From: an uncultured Bacteroidales bacterium
GTDB taxonomy: Bacteria; Bacteroidota; Bacteroidia; Bacteroidales; Paludibacteraceae
Length of the DNA: 39,829 bases
Assembly (NCBI GenBank): GCA_946186915.1
Contig: CAMHOY010000018.1
Coordinates: 1 to 39,829, forward strand
Direction of reading: 5' to 3'
Part shown: positions 6,622-15,079 of the stretch, in pieces
Layout of the letters: each line of letters starts with the position of its first letter
How positions within the stretch are numbered: the first letter of the stretch is position 1
Translations under genes and position numbers: made by a program
Notes under the pieces: model-generated
Seen by the model: only the letters and a program-made list of their open reading frames with translations
Databases searched by the model: none
What the model was told of the DNA's origin: nothing

Positions 6622-7654
6622 TTTTATTGCAAGATGTATCGAAATAGCTCGTCGGGGAGAATATTTCGTAGCCCCCAATCCTATGGTGGGAGCCGTCCTT
6701 GTACGCAACAGCGACGAGCAGATTCTCGCCGAAGGATGGCATGAGAAATACGGCGAAGGACACGCGGAAGTCAATTGTTTTAGGAATTACGAATTAAAAA
6801 TTAAAAATTACGAATTGCCTGCGGTTGACCTTAAGGATTGTACGTTGTTCGTCTCTTTGGAACCTTGTTCCCATTATGGCAAGACACCCCCTTGCGCGAA
6901 ACTGATTATCGAAAAGGGGGTGGGACGAGTCGTGGTCGGCATGTTGGATCCGAACCCCCTGGTGGCCGGAAAAGGTGTGCAGATGTTACGCGATGCCGGC
7001 ATAGAGGTTATCGTCGGCGTGCTCGAGAAAGAGTGCCGCGAACTCAACAAGCGCTTCCTCTGTCTCCATGAGAAACATCGTCCCTATGTCATCCTCAAAT
7101 GGGCGCAGACAGCGGACGGATTCATCGACAAAAAACGAACCTGCCCCCAGCCCATTCCTCAAGAGAAGGGAGAGCACCTCAATGGTGCCCTAACCATCTC
7201 TACGCCACAAACCAAGAAACGGGTGCACAAGATGCGGGCGGAGAACATGGCCATCATGGTGGGAACAAACACCGTGCTCCTGGATAACCCCCGTCTGTTG
7301 AATACCCATTGGGAAGGACGCAACCCCATCCGCGTGACATTGGACAGACATAACAGGATACCTCCTGACGCACGGATTTTCTCCGAAGAAACCGAGACAA
7401 TCGTCTATCGCGACCGCACCGATTGGCCGTTTGTGCTATCCGATCTCGCGGCGCGGAATATCCACTCCCTGTTGGTCGAAGGAGGAACAACGCTCCTGAA
7501 TCACATTCTGGAGTCCGGCATCTGGGATGAGATACACGTCGAAGTCGCGCCCGAGTTGACAATCGGTGACGGAGTACCGGCTCCAAAGGTAACCCTGCCG
7601 GACATATTCGAACTGGTGGACGGACATCGGCTATATACGATAACTCAAAAATAA
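6608..7654 (+). CDS. ribD: Bifunctional riboflavin biosynthesis protein RibD (deaminase/reductase)
   Basis: 348 residues from the ATG at 6608; the frame is open further upstream, but that would overlap prmC and adds nothing conserved. RibD deaminates and then reduces the pyrimidine intermediate made after GTP cyclohydrolase II. The N-terminal deaminase shows the zinc site H52-A-E54 and PC87 ... C96 (SLEPCSHYGKTPPC). The C-terminal reductase shows ILKWAQTADGFI, MVGTNTVLLDNPRL and LLVEGGTTLLN. Two extra segments are repeat-encoded: residues 60-70 (NYELKIKNYEL) between the zinc ligands, and about 178-190 in the reductase domain. It is divergent from prmC with overlapping promoters. Confidence 0.93.
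   Translation: MEYANFIARCIEIARRGEYFVAPNPMVGAVLVRNSDEQILAEGWHEKYGEGHAEVNCFRNYELKIKNYELPAVDLKDCTLFVSLEPCSHYGKTPPCAKLIIEKGVGRVVVGMLDPNPLVAGKGVQMLRDAGIEVIVGVLEKECRELNKRFLCLHEKHRPYVILKWAQTADGFIDKKRTCPQPIPQEKGEHLNGALTISTPQTKKRVHKMRAENMAIMVGTNTVLLDNPRLLNTHWEGRNPIRVTLDRHNRIPPDARIFSEETETIVYRDRTDWPFVLSDLAARNIHSLLVEGGTTLLNHILESGIWDEIHVEVAPELTIGDGVPAPKVTLPDIFELVDGHRLYTITQK
6784..6817. repeat. AATTACGAATT repeat inside ribD
   Basis: Two GAATTACGAATT/AATTACGAATT arms flank two AAAAATTA units. The same ATTACGAAT type of sequence occurs between genes at 11480-11520 and inside dnaG at 13711-13748. It is read in frame as N-Y-E-L-K-I-K-N-Y-E-L. Confidence 0.75.
7140..7178. repeat. GC-rich repeat-like insertion in ribD
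   Basis: CTGCCCCCAGCCC ... AGAGAAGGGAGAG resembles the palindromic elements in ttcA and prmC. It encodes a Pro-rich stretch (C-P-Q-P-I-P-Q-E-K-G-E) just after the conserved DGFI of the reductase domain. The match to the family is weaker than for the other copies. Confidence 0.4.
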
Positions 7655-7662
7655 AGCATAAA

Positions 7663-7694
7663 TTTGCGTATGTCAAAATTATTTTGTAATTTTG
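7663..7694 (+). promoter_or_regulatory. Promoter of the lipoprotein-surA-ostA series
   Basis: TTTG at 7663-7666, 20 bases, TAATTTTG at 7687-7694. Transcription would start near 7701, about 15 bases before the ATG at 7716. The spacing is exactly that of the other strong promoters here. Confidence 0.8.
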
Positions 7695-7715
7695 CAGCCG
7701 CAATTGGAAAAGTGT

Positions 7716-8552
7716 ATGAAAAAGACAATGATTCTATATGCCGTTCTGGCATGTTTCTTGCTCTGCGGTTGTCAAGCATTCGAGAAGAAACAGCAATCGG
7801 GCGCGGCGGTTGAGTTGAACGGACATTACTTGTACCGCTCTACATTGGATTCGCTCACGCTGGGAATGAATAGTGAAGACAGTCTGCGTGCCGCTCAGCA
7901 GTTTATACGCCAATGGGCGCAGGATATCCTATTGTATGACGAAGCGACGTCGCATGCGAATGCGCAGATAGAAACAATGGTGGAAGACTATCGCCGGACA
8001 TTGTACGCGCAGGCGTACGAGGAACGACTTGTGGACCGACGTATGTCGAAAACCATCATGGACAGCACCGTGAATGCCTTCTACCAACAGATGCCGGAAC
8101 GCTTCAAACTGAATGAGAGTATCATGAAAGGAATGCTGGTAGTGGTGCCGTCCGATGCACCCAATATTCCTAAACTGCGCCAGTGGATGGCGGCGCAGTC
8201 GCTCGATAAAATAGAGAAATATGTGTACCAGAATGCCAGTGGATACGAACTCTTTGCCGAGCAATGGAAGACAACGACGGACATCATTCGCCTCGTACCG
8301 GTCGAGCGGGCGGAACTGGAGGCAAAACTGAAATCGTCCAACCATATAGAAGTGACGGATTCAACGAAGATGTATTTGTTGCAAATCACCGACAAATACA
8401 TGCGAGGCGATGCAATGCCGATTGAGTATGCCCGCCCGGAAATAGAGAAAATCATATTAAACGCCCGCCAAGTGGAGTTCATGCGCAAAGAGCGTGAACG
8501 ACTCTACAACGAGGCAATACAAGAGAGAAAAATACATTTCTATGAGAACTAA
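7716..8552 (+). CDS. Periplasmic lipoprotein related to SurA/PPIase N-terminal chaperone domains
   Basis: 278 residues starting at the ATG at 7716 (MKKTMILYAVLACFLLCGC), with a clear lipobox LLCGC. The mature protein is mostly helical. It has features of SurA-like folding factors (LDSLTLGMNSEDSLRAAQQF; DSTVNAFYQQMPERFKLNES), but I see no parvulin catalytic domain. It is followed, with an 11-base overlap, by a SurA-like PPIase and then an OstA-like gene. This fits a chaperone role for outer-membrane proteins. The product is probably anchored to a membrane facing the periplasm. The exact function is inferred from order and fold. Confidence 0.75.
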   Translation: MKKTMILYAVLACFLLCGCQAFEKKQQSGAAVELNGHYLYRSTLDSLTLGMNSEDSLRAAQQFIRQWAQDILLYDEATSHANAQIETMVEDYRRTLYAQAYEERLVDRRMSKTIMDSTVNAFYQQMPERFKLNESIMKGMLVVVPSDAPNIPKLRQWMAAQSLDKIEKYVYQNASGYELFAEQWKTTTDIIRLVPVERAELEAKLKSSNHIEVTDSTKMYLLQITDKYMRGDAMPIEYARPEIEKIILNARQVEFMRKERERLYNEAIQERKIHFYEN

Positions 8553-9879
8553 AGCAATCATACTGAGCCTCCTTCTCTATCTTACCGCTTACGCGCAGGT
8601 TATTGACGAGGTGATTTGGGTCGTGGGAGACGAAGCGATCCTGCGTAGCGAGGTGGAAGAAGAACGTCTGCGCGCGCAGTACGAAGGACAGCAGATTCCC
8701 GGAGACCCTTATTGTGTCATTCCGGAGCAACTCGCCGTGCAGAAACTATACTTGCATCAGGCGGAACTTGACTCCATCGAAGCCAATGAATCCACGGTAA
8801 GTCACCAGGTGGACATGCGAATGAACTACTACATCAACCAGATCGGTTCTAAAGAGAAGATGGAGGAGTATTTTCGCAAAACAAGCAGCGAGATCCGCGA
8901 AGAGATGATGACCACGGTGCGTAATCAAATGATTATTCAGCAGATGCAGCAGAAACTGACGTCGAATATCAAACCGACGCCGGCGGAGATACGTCGTTAT
9001 TACAACTCGCTGCCGATGGATTCTATCCCGATGATGCCGGCGCAAGTGGAAGTGCAGATACTGAGTTTCGAACCTTCCGTCCCTACGGAAGAGACAGAAC
9101 GTATCAAACAACGTCTGCGCGAGTTCACTGAACGCGTGCAGAGCGGAAAGGCGGATTTTAGTATGTTGGCTCGACTCTATTCTGAAGATACGGAGAGTGC
9201 CAAGCGTGGCGGAGAACTGGGATTCGTCGGGAAAGGCCAACTGGTACCCGAATTTGCGGAAGTGGCTTTTAATATGAATGACCCGCGGCGCGTCTCACGT
9301 ATCGTGAAAACCGAATACGGCTATCATATCATCCAACTCATCGAGAAAAAAGGAGACCGTATTAATTGCCGTCATATCCTTCTTCGTCCCCGTATCAGCG
9401 CCTCGGACAAAGTGAAAGCCATCGAACGTCTGGATAGTATCCGCAGTTTTATCTTGCTCGACAGTCTTCAGTTCGAGCAGGCGGTAATCCGTTTCTCCGA
9501 AGACAAAAACACCGTCATGAATGCTGGATTGATGATCAATCCTAATACGGGTAGCAGCCGCTTCGAATATCAGGAACTGGCACCGGAGATAGCCAAGCAG
9601 ATATATGCCATGCAAGAAGGCGAAGTGTCGCAACCGTTTGTAATGATGGACCAGCAAAAGAACCGCGAAGTATGCGCCATCGTGCGACTCAAGAAACGGA
9701 CAGACGTACACCGCGCCAATCTTACGGATGATTTCCAAACGATCAAAGCCATGCTCGAGGCACAGAAAGGACAGGAACTGCTGCATGACTGGATTATAAA
9801 AAAACAAAAGACGACCTACGTGCAGATTTCGCCCGAATGGCAAGGTTGCGACTTCGAATACCCCGGGTGGATCCATTAA
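8542..9879 (+). CDS. SurA-like periplasmic peptidyl-prolyl isomerase
   Basis: 445 residues from the ATG at 8542, which overlaps the previous gene by 11 bases; a longer frame upstream would lose the signal peptide (RTKAIILSLLLYLTAYAQ). An N-terminal SurA-type helical domain (VIDEVIWVVGDEAILRSEVE) precedes two parvulin-like domains. The first (about 170-275) has the typical FSMLARLYSEDTESAKRGG and GYHIIQL. The second (about 280-385) begins RINCRHILL and is more diverged. SurA proteins chaperone outer-membrane proteins in the periplasm, which suits the downstream OstA-like and beta-barrel genes. Confidence 0.88.
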   Translation: MRTKAIILSLLLYLTAYAQVIDEVIWVVGDEAILRSEVEEERLRAQYEGQQIPGDPYCVIPEQLAVQKLYLHQAELDSIEANESTVSHQVDMRMNYYINQIGSKEKMEEYFRKTSSEIREEMMTTVRNQMIIQQMQQKLTSNIKPTPAEIRRYYNSLPMDSIPMMPAQVEVQILSFEPSVPTEETERIKQRLREFTERVQSGKADFSMLARLYSEDTESAKRGGELGFVGKGQLVPEFAEVAFNMNDPRRVSRIVKTEYGYHIIQLIEKKGDRINCRHILLRPRISASDKVKAIERLDSIRSFILLDSLQFEQAVIRFSEDKNTVMNAGLMINPNTGSSRFEYQELAPEIAKQIYAMQEGEVSQPFVMMDQQKNREVCAIVRLKKRTDVHRANLTDDFQTIKAMLEAQKGQELLHDWIIKKQKTTYVQISPEWQGCDFEYPGWIH

Positions 9880-9910
9880 GGTGAAAGGTGAAAAGTGAAA
9901 GGTGAAAGGG
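9880..9910. repeat. GTGAAAGG repeat between the surA-like and OstA-like genes
   Basis: Four units of GTGAAAGG or GTGAAAAG fill the gap after the stop at 9879. They are the complement-type partner of the array at 1-76. In-frame GTG codons in the repeat extend the downstream frame spuriously. Confidence 0.8.
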
Positions 9911-9915
9911 CTTAT

Positions 9916-11490
9916 ATGGAGAAAGGCAAAAGGCGGGAGATGAGAGGGATTCTCATCCTCCTCTTCCTTTCAATTTTCAATTTTCATTTTTCAATTTGCC
10001 AGACAATGGTCTATCTGGAGCGCTCGGAGACCTTGAGTTTTGACCAAGAGCGCATCGCCGATGCCCAGATCCTGAAAGGCAATGTGCGCTTTCGGCATGA
10101 AGACGCACTCATGTTCTGCGACAGTGCGTATTTCTATGAGACAACCAACTCCCTCGATGCCTTCGGCCATGTGCGCTTCGAACAGGGAGATACGCTGCAG
10201 GGATTCTGTGACCGGCTGTACTATAACGGCAATACAAAACTCGCGCGCATGAGAAGACGCGTACGCCTCATACACGGCAAGGAAACAGGTAATCCTACGG
10301 TGCTGACCACCGACAGCCTCAACTACGACCGTGCTCGCGGAGTCGCGTATTACTACACAGGCGGTGTTATCAAAGACTCGCTCAATACCCTTACTTCCGT
10401 TCGCGGGCAATATGTGCCGAACACCAAGCAGGCACTGTTCAGTCAGGAGGTACATTTGACCAATCCCAACTTCGTGCTCACGAGTGACACGCTCATCTAT
10501 CATACGGACACGAAGGTGGCGAATATCGTCAGTCCGACGACGGTCGTTTATGAAGAAGAGACTACTATCACTACCTCCCGCGGATGGTATAATACGGAGA
10601 ACGAGCAGTCAATGCTTTTGGACCGGTCGCTGGTGAAACATAAAGACGGTAAATCCATGACCGGGGACACCATTTATTACGACAAGCTAATCGGCTTCGG
10701 AAAAGTGTTGGGGCACATGGAGATGCGTGACACGGTGCAACGAGCCACCCTATACGGCGAGTACGGCCAGATGTACGAAGATCACAGCCGTGGGTACGCG
10801 ACCGACAGCGCATTGATGGTGGATTGGTCCGATAGCGCGCACATAGCGTACATACATGCCGACACGCTGTTCACGGAAGAACTGCAGTTTGCAGACACCG
10901 CCTTGAAGGACAGTACTTACCGCCGCGTGCGCGCCCACCATGCCGCACGTATCTACCGTGATGACATGCAAATGATATGTGACTCCATGGTCTATCTCGG
11001 CTCGGATTCCACGATCCATCTCTATACACGGCCCGTGTGCTGGAATGCTAACCAACAAATAGCGGCGGATAGTATCATTGTCTATATCGTGAACGGCGCG
11101 GTGGATCATGCAGTGGGTGCGCCTAACGCCATCTGCGTCATGCAGGATACACTCGACATCTTCAACCAGATGAGCGGCAAAGAGATCACAGCCTACTTGA
11201 CCGACGGCGAAGTGCATACCATCGATGTTAGTGGTAATGCCCTGACGATTTACTACCCGAAAGACGAACAGGATGGCAGTTTTGTAGGAATGAATACAAC
11301 GGAGAGCAGTTATATCCGTGCATATGTCAAAGACCGCAATATATACCGCCTGCGTTTCACTAAGGAGACAACGGGCATCATGTTCCCGATAGACCAGATA
11401 CCGGGCGGAGCGGATCGACTGCCCGATTTCTTCTGGGCGGAAGACCAACGGCCAATCAGCCCGGAGGATGTGTTTCGTACAACGAAATGA
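9916..11490 (+). CDS. OstA-like (LptD N-terminal type) lipopolysaccharide transport or assembly protein
   Basis: About 524 residues from the ATG at 9916; a second ATG at 9940 is also possible, and the GTG at 9895 lies in a repeat. A signal peptide ends near FSICQ. The body is a run of beta-strand repeats of the OstA/LptA jelly-roll type (DAQILKGNVRFRHEDALMFC, GHVRFEQGDTLQGFCDRLYY, TVVYEEETTITTSRGWYNTE). These proteins bind and pass LPS across the periplasm. No LptD beta-barrel follows in the same chain; a separate barrel gene is next. Part of the signal peptide coding sequence is itself a TTTTCAA repeat. Confidence 0.8.
   Translation: MEKGKRREMRGILILLFLSIFNFHFSICQTMVYLERSETLSFDQERIADAQILKGNVRFRHEDALMFCDSAYFYETTNSLDAFGHVRFEQGDTLQGFCDRLYYNGNTKLARMRRRVRLIHGKETGNPTVLTTDSLNYDRARGVAYYYTGGVIKDSLNTLTSVRGQYVPNTKQALFSQEVHLTNPNFVLTSDTLIYHTDTKVANIVSPTTVVYEEETTITTSRGWYNTENEQSMLLDRSLVKHKDGKSMTGDTIYYDKLIGFGKVLGHMEMRDTVQRATLYGEYGQMYEDHSRGYATDSALMVDWSDSAHIAYIHADTLFTEELQFADTALKDSTYRRVRAHHAARIYRDDMQMICDSMVYLGSDSTIHLYTRPVCWNANQQIAADSIIVYIVNGAVDHAVGAPNAICVMQDTLDIFNQMSGKEITAYLTDGEVHTIDVSGNALTIYYPKDEQDGSFVGMNTTESSYIRAYVKDRNIYRLRFTKETTGIMFPIDQIPGGADRLPDFFWAEDQRPISPEDVFRTTK
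9969..9997. repeat. CAATTTT repeat inside a signal-peptide coding region
   Basis: Four tandem TTTCAA/TTTCATT units. They encode F-N-F-H-F-S-I of the OstA-like signal peptide. Confidence 0.65.
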
Positions 11491-11520
11491 CAAAATAACG
11501 AAATGACGTAATTACGAATA
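11480..11520. repeat. AACGAAATGACG / ATTACGAATA repeat at a gene junction
   Basis: Three ACGAAAT-type units and an ATTACGAAT unit span the stop codon of the OstA-like gene and the gap to the next gene. The unit CGAAATGnCGnAATTACG also occurs inside dnaG at 13711-13748. Confidence 0.7.
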
Positions 11521-11529
11521 ATAATGATT

Positions 11530-12288
11530 ATGAAAAAAAGTGTATTTACAGTATTGATGGCTTTCATGGCAATTAGCGTTTCTGCCGTGGATCTGCCTAA
11601 ACAGGGTTTCGGTTTTCACATCGGATGGGCGCAACCCATTGTACGCCTGAATAGTCCTACTTCCAAGGATACATTATCGAATACCGTCAAATTGAATGGT
11701 TTCAAAGTGGGCGTAGTGTATGATGCCAGTTATGTAGCCGGTTTCGGTAGCTCGATAGGACTGAACTATACTTTCGGCGCGTCCAATAGTGGTTGGAATT
11801 CCACAACCATGTACAATTATCCGAAAAAACGCACCATGATCTTCTACCACCAATTGGAATTGTTCGTAGACTGGCAGTATAAGTTCGAGGTAGCAAAAGA
11901 GACCTACTTGATGCTTTATACCGGTCCTACTATCCAGTGCGGTTTGGACTTTGGTATGCGTACGGATCGGCAGGAGTGGGATCCGGTTACCGATGTGGTG
12001 ACGACCATCTATGGCGAGCGTTTCAATGCCTACAACGTCGAAGCTCATGATGAGAATGTACCAGGAGGCTATGATACGCAGAGGGCCGATAACGCCCTCA
12101 AACGGCTGAACATTACATGGGGAGTAGGTGCCGGATTCCAGTACAAGCGTTATTTCCTTCGCGGAGGATATGACTTTGGTCTTATCAATCCTTACAAGAA
12201 TGCAGATTTCTCCACAGGAAACCATACTCGCGGACGCTTGGACCAATGGAATATCAAACTCGGAGTTTACCTCTGGTATAATGACTAA
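11530..12288 (+). CDS. Outer-membrane beta-barrel protein of unknown function
   Basis: 252 residues from the ATG at 11530 (an in-frame ATG also lies at 11524). It has a standard signal peptide (MKKSVFTVLMAFMAISVSA). The mature part has alternating aromatic strands such as FGFHIGWAQP, FGSSIGLNYTFG, LFVDWQYKFE, YFLRGGYDFG and a final NIKLGVYLWYND ending in aromatic residues, as expected of an 8-10 strand porin-family barrel. It follows the OstA-like gene by about 40 bases of repeat and precedes dnaG by five bases. The location suggests an envelope role, but the family is too general to say more. Confidence 0.75.
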   Translation: MKKSVFTVLMAFMAISVSAVDLPKQGFGFHIGWAQPIVRLNSPTSKDTLSNTVKLNGFKVGVVYDASYVAGFGSSIGLNYTFGASNSGWNSTTMYNYPKKRTMIFYHQLELFVDWQYKFEVAKETYLMLYTGPTIQCGLDFGMRTDRQEWDPVTDVVTTIYGERFNAYNVEAHDENVPGGYDTQRADNALKRLNITWGVGAGFQYKRYFLRGGYDFGLINPYKNADFSTGNHTRGRLDQWNIKLGVYLWYND

Positions 12289-12293
12289 AAAAA

Positions 12294-14279
12294 GTGATCC
12301 CAAGAGATACCATAGAGAAAATATATGCGGCCGCGAAGATAGAAGAGGTGGTCAGCGATTACGTCACGTTGCGCAAACGTGGCGCAAACCTCATCGGACT
12401 ATGCCCTTTCCATAATGAGAAAACAGGCTCGTTCACTGTCAGCCCCTCCAAAGGAATATACAAATGTTTCGGCTGCGGAGCCAGTGGCCATGCCGTCGGC
12501 TTTATCATGGAGATAGAGCAATGCAGTTACGTGGATGCACTCAAACAACTCGGTAAGAAATATCATATTGAGATTGAAGAACGTGAGATGACGGCCGAGG
12601 AGCAGCAACGTCAGGATAATCGCGAGTCAATGTTCATTGTCAATGAGTTCGCGAATAAATGGTTTCAGGACCAATTATGGGAAACGAACGAAGGTCAGGC
12701 GATAGGCCTCACCTATTTCCGCGAACGCGGCTTGCGCGATGATATCATCCGTAAGTTCCAACTCGGATACTCGCCTGAGAAAGGCAACCCCCTTGCGAAG
12801 GTACTCCAATCCAAAGGATTCAAAGAGGAGTTTATTACCAATAATGTGGATACCAAAATTGGCGTTGGCGTAGTAGGGAGGAGTGAAGACGGACGACTCT
12901 ACGACCGCTTTCGGGACCGCGTCATCTTCCCCATCTTCACCGTCAGCGGTAAGCCGGTTGCATTTGCCGGACGTATACTGAAGAAGAAAGACAATGTGGG
13001 CAAGTATGTGAACTCACCCGACTCACTCATCTACTCCAAGACCAACGAACTGTACGGACTCTTCCATGCCAAACAAGCCATCGCCCGGACCGACATGTGT
13101 TACTTGGTAGAAGGACAGATGGATGTCATATCCATGCACCAGTCGGGCATAGAGAACGTGGTGGCGAGCGGCGGCACGGCCCTGACCAAACCCCAGATAC
13201 GTCTTATCCAGCGGTTCACTTCGAATATCACAGTCCTCTATGACGGCGACGCCGCCGGTATTCACGCCGCGCTGCGGGGTATAGACATGTTCCTCGAAGA
13301 AGGATTCAATGTGAAAGTGGTGCTTCTACCGGACGGGGAAGATCCCGATAGTTATGCGCAGACGCATGACTCTACAGAGTTTATTCGCTATATAGAAGAA
13401 AATCAGACGGATTTCATCCGTTTCAAATCCGCCCTCTTGAGCAAGGATGCCGGAGACGATCCGCAGAAACGGGCGGCGCTCATCAAAGATATCACTTCGT
13501 CTATCGCCATCATTCCGGACTTGATCACACGTCAAGTATATATCAAAGATAGTGCGGAACGACTCCATATGTCAGAGAAAGTGCTGACAGTGGAGGTGAT
13601 GAATCTCCGCCGGAAGAAGGCAGAAGAGCGCGCGAAAGCCAAAGAGAAAGCAGAGGAAGGACAAGCGGCAGTTTTAGAAAGCCGGGATACTCAGGTGCCG
13701 CAGGAAACACCTCGTAATACCGAAATGCCGAAATTACGTAATCACGAGAAAGAGGCACCCAAAACACCGTTGGAGCAAAACTACTATAATCTCATGCAGC
13801 TTGTCGTCCGTTATGGCGAACGGCCTATGGAAGTGGACGGCACTATTTATTCCATCGGAGAAATAATCATATATACCCTCGAGGGGGATGAGATTAAACC
13901 GCCGCAACCCGTTTACCAAGCCATCATTGATGAGTTCAAACGCCATTGTAAAGATGCGAATTTCAAGGCGGAGCAGTTCTATAAGTTCCATCCCGACCCT
14001 GCAGTCAGCGCCCTCGCCGTAGATATGATTGCGGAAAAATACCAGGCAGTGGCACCGAAAGACGAGACACGTCTGGGTGAGCTCGTCACGCAATTACTCT
14101 ATGAGATAAAGTTGACGGTTATTAATATGCAAATTGCCGAATTGGAGGCGGATATCAAAGACGCACAAGCGAAAAACGACGTAGATCGTCAAATGCTCCT
14201 TTTGCAGCATCATCCGCAACTGCTCGCGCAGCGGAATGAGATATGTAAAATCCTCGGAAACCGCATCATTAATATTTAG
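12294..14279 (+). CDS. dnaG: DNA primase DnaG
   Basis: 661 residues starting with GTG at 12294, five bases after the previous stop; no nearby ATG gives the conserved N-terminus (IPRDTIEKIYAAAKIEEVVS). DnaG makes the RNA primers for replication. The N-terminal zinc-binding domain has C37, H40, C58 and C61. The RNA polymerase/TOPRIM core has LVEGQMDVISMHQSG and VLYDGDAAGIHAALRG. The C-terminal region (from about 500) should bind DnaB. The linker near 473-485 (PRNTEMPKLRNHE) is encoded by a repeat that also occurs between genes. It is the only replication gene in the series. Confidence 0.95.
   Translation: MIPRDTIEKIYAAAKIEEVVSDYVTLRKRGANLIGLCPFHNEKTGSFTVSPSKGIYKCFGCGASGHAVGFIMEIEQCSYVDALKQLGKKYHIEIEEREMTAEEQQRQDNRESMFIVNEFANKWFQDQLWETNEGQAIGLTYFRERGLRDDIIRKFQLGYSPEKGNPLAKVLQSKGFKEEFITNNVDTKIGVGVVGRSEDGRLYDRFRDRVIFPIFTVSGKPVAFAGRILKKKDNVGKYVNSPDSLIYSKTNELYGLFHAKQAIARTDMCYLVEGQMDVISMHQSGIENVVASGGTALTKPQIRLIQRFTSNITVLYDGDAAGIHAALRGIDMFLEEGFNVKVVLLPDGEDPDSYAQTHDSTEFIRYIEENQTDFIRFKSALLSKDAGDDPQKRAALIKDITSSIAIIPDLITRQVYIKDSAERLHMSEKVLTVEVMNLRRKKAEERAKAKEKAEEGQAAVLESRDTQVPQETPRNTEMPKLRNHEKEAPKTPLEQNYYNLMQLVVRYGERPMEVDGTIYSIGEIIIYTLEGDEIKPPQPVYQAIIDEFKRHCKDANFKAEQFYKFHPDPAVSALAVDMIAEKYQAVAPKDETRLGELVTQLLYEIKLTVINMQIAELEADIKDAQAKNDVDRQMLLLQHHPQLLAQRNEICKILGNRIINI
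13711..13748. repeat. CGAAATGCCGAAATTACG repeat in the dnaG linker
   Basis: Matches the junction repeat at 11480-11520. It is read in frame between the TOPRIM core and the helicase-binding domain, a flexible region that tolerates insertion. Confidence 0.65.
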
Positions 14280-14303
14280 TTGATAGTTGATAGTAGATAG
14301 ATA
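14280..14303. repeat. GATAGTTGATAG repeat at the dnaG/radical SAM junction
   Basis: GTTGATAGTTGATAGTAGATAGATA fills the 23-base gap between the dnaG stop and the next ATG. Confidence 0.7.
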
Positions 14304-15079
14304 TGCTGTTTCAAAGCATCGTATATGGCCCTATTCACAGCCGCCGTTTAGGCCTTAGTCTCGGCATGGAACTTATGCCGCTTGAGCATAAACTGTGTAC
14401 GTTCAACTGCGTTTACTGCGAATGCGGGTGGAATCAGCCTGTTGCGCATCCTCAACTTCCTTCTCGCGCAGAAGTACGCGAGGCGCTGGAGGCGAAACTC
14501 CAATCCCTTCCCGTTAAGGAGGGGCAAGGGATAGGCTTATCCACTATCACCTTCTCCGGAAATGGAGAACCAACCCTTCATCCCGACTTCTTGGGCATCA
14601 TCGAAGATACATGCGCTTTGCGCGATCGGTATTGTCCCAATGCCAAAGTGTCGGTGCTGTCAAATTCTACCCAACTCGGACGAGAGGACGTAGTGAAAGC
14701 CCTCCGGCTCTGCGACAACCGCATCCTCAAACTCGATGCAGCTACTGACAACATGATGCGGCGTATTGACCTGCCGGTGAACGAAAACCTGACAGTACAG
14801 ACTATCATCCGCTGGCTTGCGCAATTCGACGGAGACTTTGTCCTTCAGACTTGCTTCCTACGCGGGGAACATAACGGACAGTTGATAGACAATACCACTC
14901 CCGAAGAATTGACTGCATGGTATGAAGCAGTTGAAACGCTGCGTCCCAAGCAAATCATGATGTATGTCATCGACCGCAAAACGCCGGAGGAACACTTGAG
15001 TAAAATTTCCCTCGAACAGATGAAGTCTATTGCGGCTCCGTTGATAGCCAAAGGATTTGAGGTCTCTATTTCCGCATGA
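14303..15079 (+). CDS. Radical SAM protein of unknown substrate
   Basis: 258 residues. The [4Fe-4S]/SAM motif C32-x3-C36-x2-C39 (CTFNCVYC) is intact and is followed by a radical SAM barrel (TFSGNGEPTLHPDF; LSNSTQLGREDVVKAL; LKLDAATDNMMRRID). It resembles the COG0731-type Fe-S oxidoreductases found widely in Bacteroidota, whose substrates are not established as far as I know. Residues about 68-78 (SLPVKEGQGIG) are encoded by a GC-rich repeat. The start ATG directly follows a tandem repeat, and the stop overlaps the next start by four bases. Confidence 0.85.
   Translation: MLFQSIVYGPIHSRRLGLSLGMELMPLEHKLCTFNCVYCECGWNQPVAHPQLPSRAEVREALEAKLQSLPVKEGQGIGLSTITFSGNGEPTLHPDFLGIIEDTCALRDRYCPNAKVSVLSNSTQLGREDVVKALRLCDNRILKLDAATDNMMRRIDLPVNENLTVQTIIRWLAQFDGDFVLQTCFLRGEHNGQLIDNTTPEELTAWYEAVETLRPKQIMMYVIDRKTPEEHLSKISLEQMKSIAAPLIAKGFEVSISA
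14503..14536. repeat. CCCTTCCC/GGAGGGG palindromic element in the radical SAM gene
   Basis: ATCCCTTCCC-GTTAAGGAGGGG-CAAGGGAT has self-complementary arms and lies between conserved blocks of the protein. It is read as L-P-V-K-E-G-Q-G. Confidence 0.65.
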
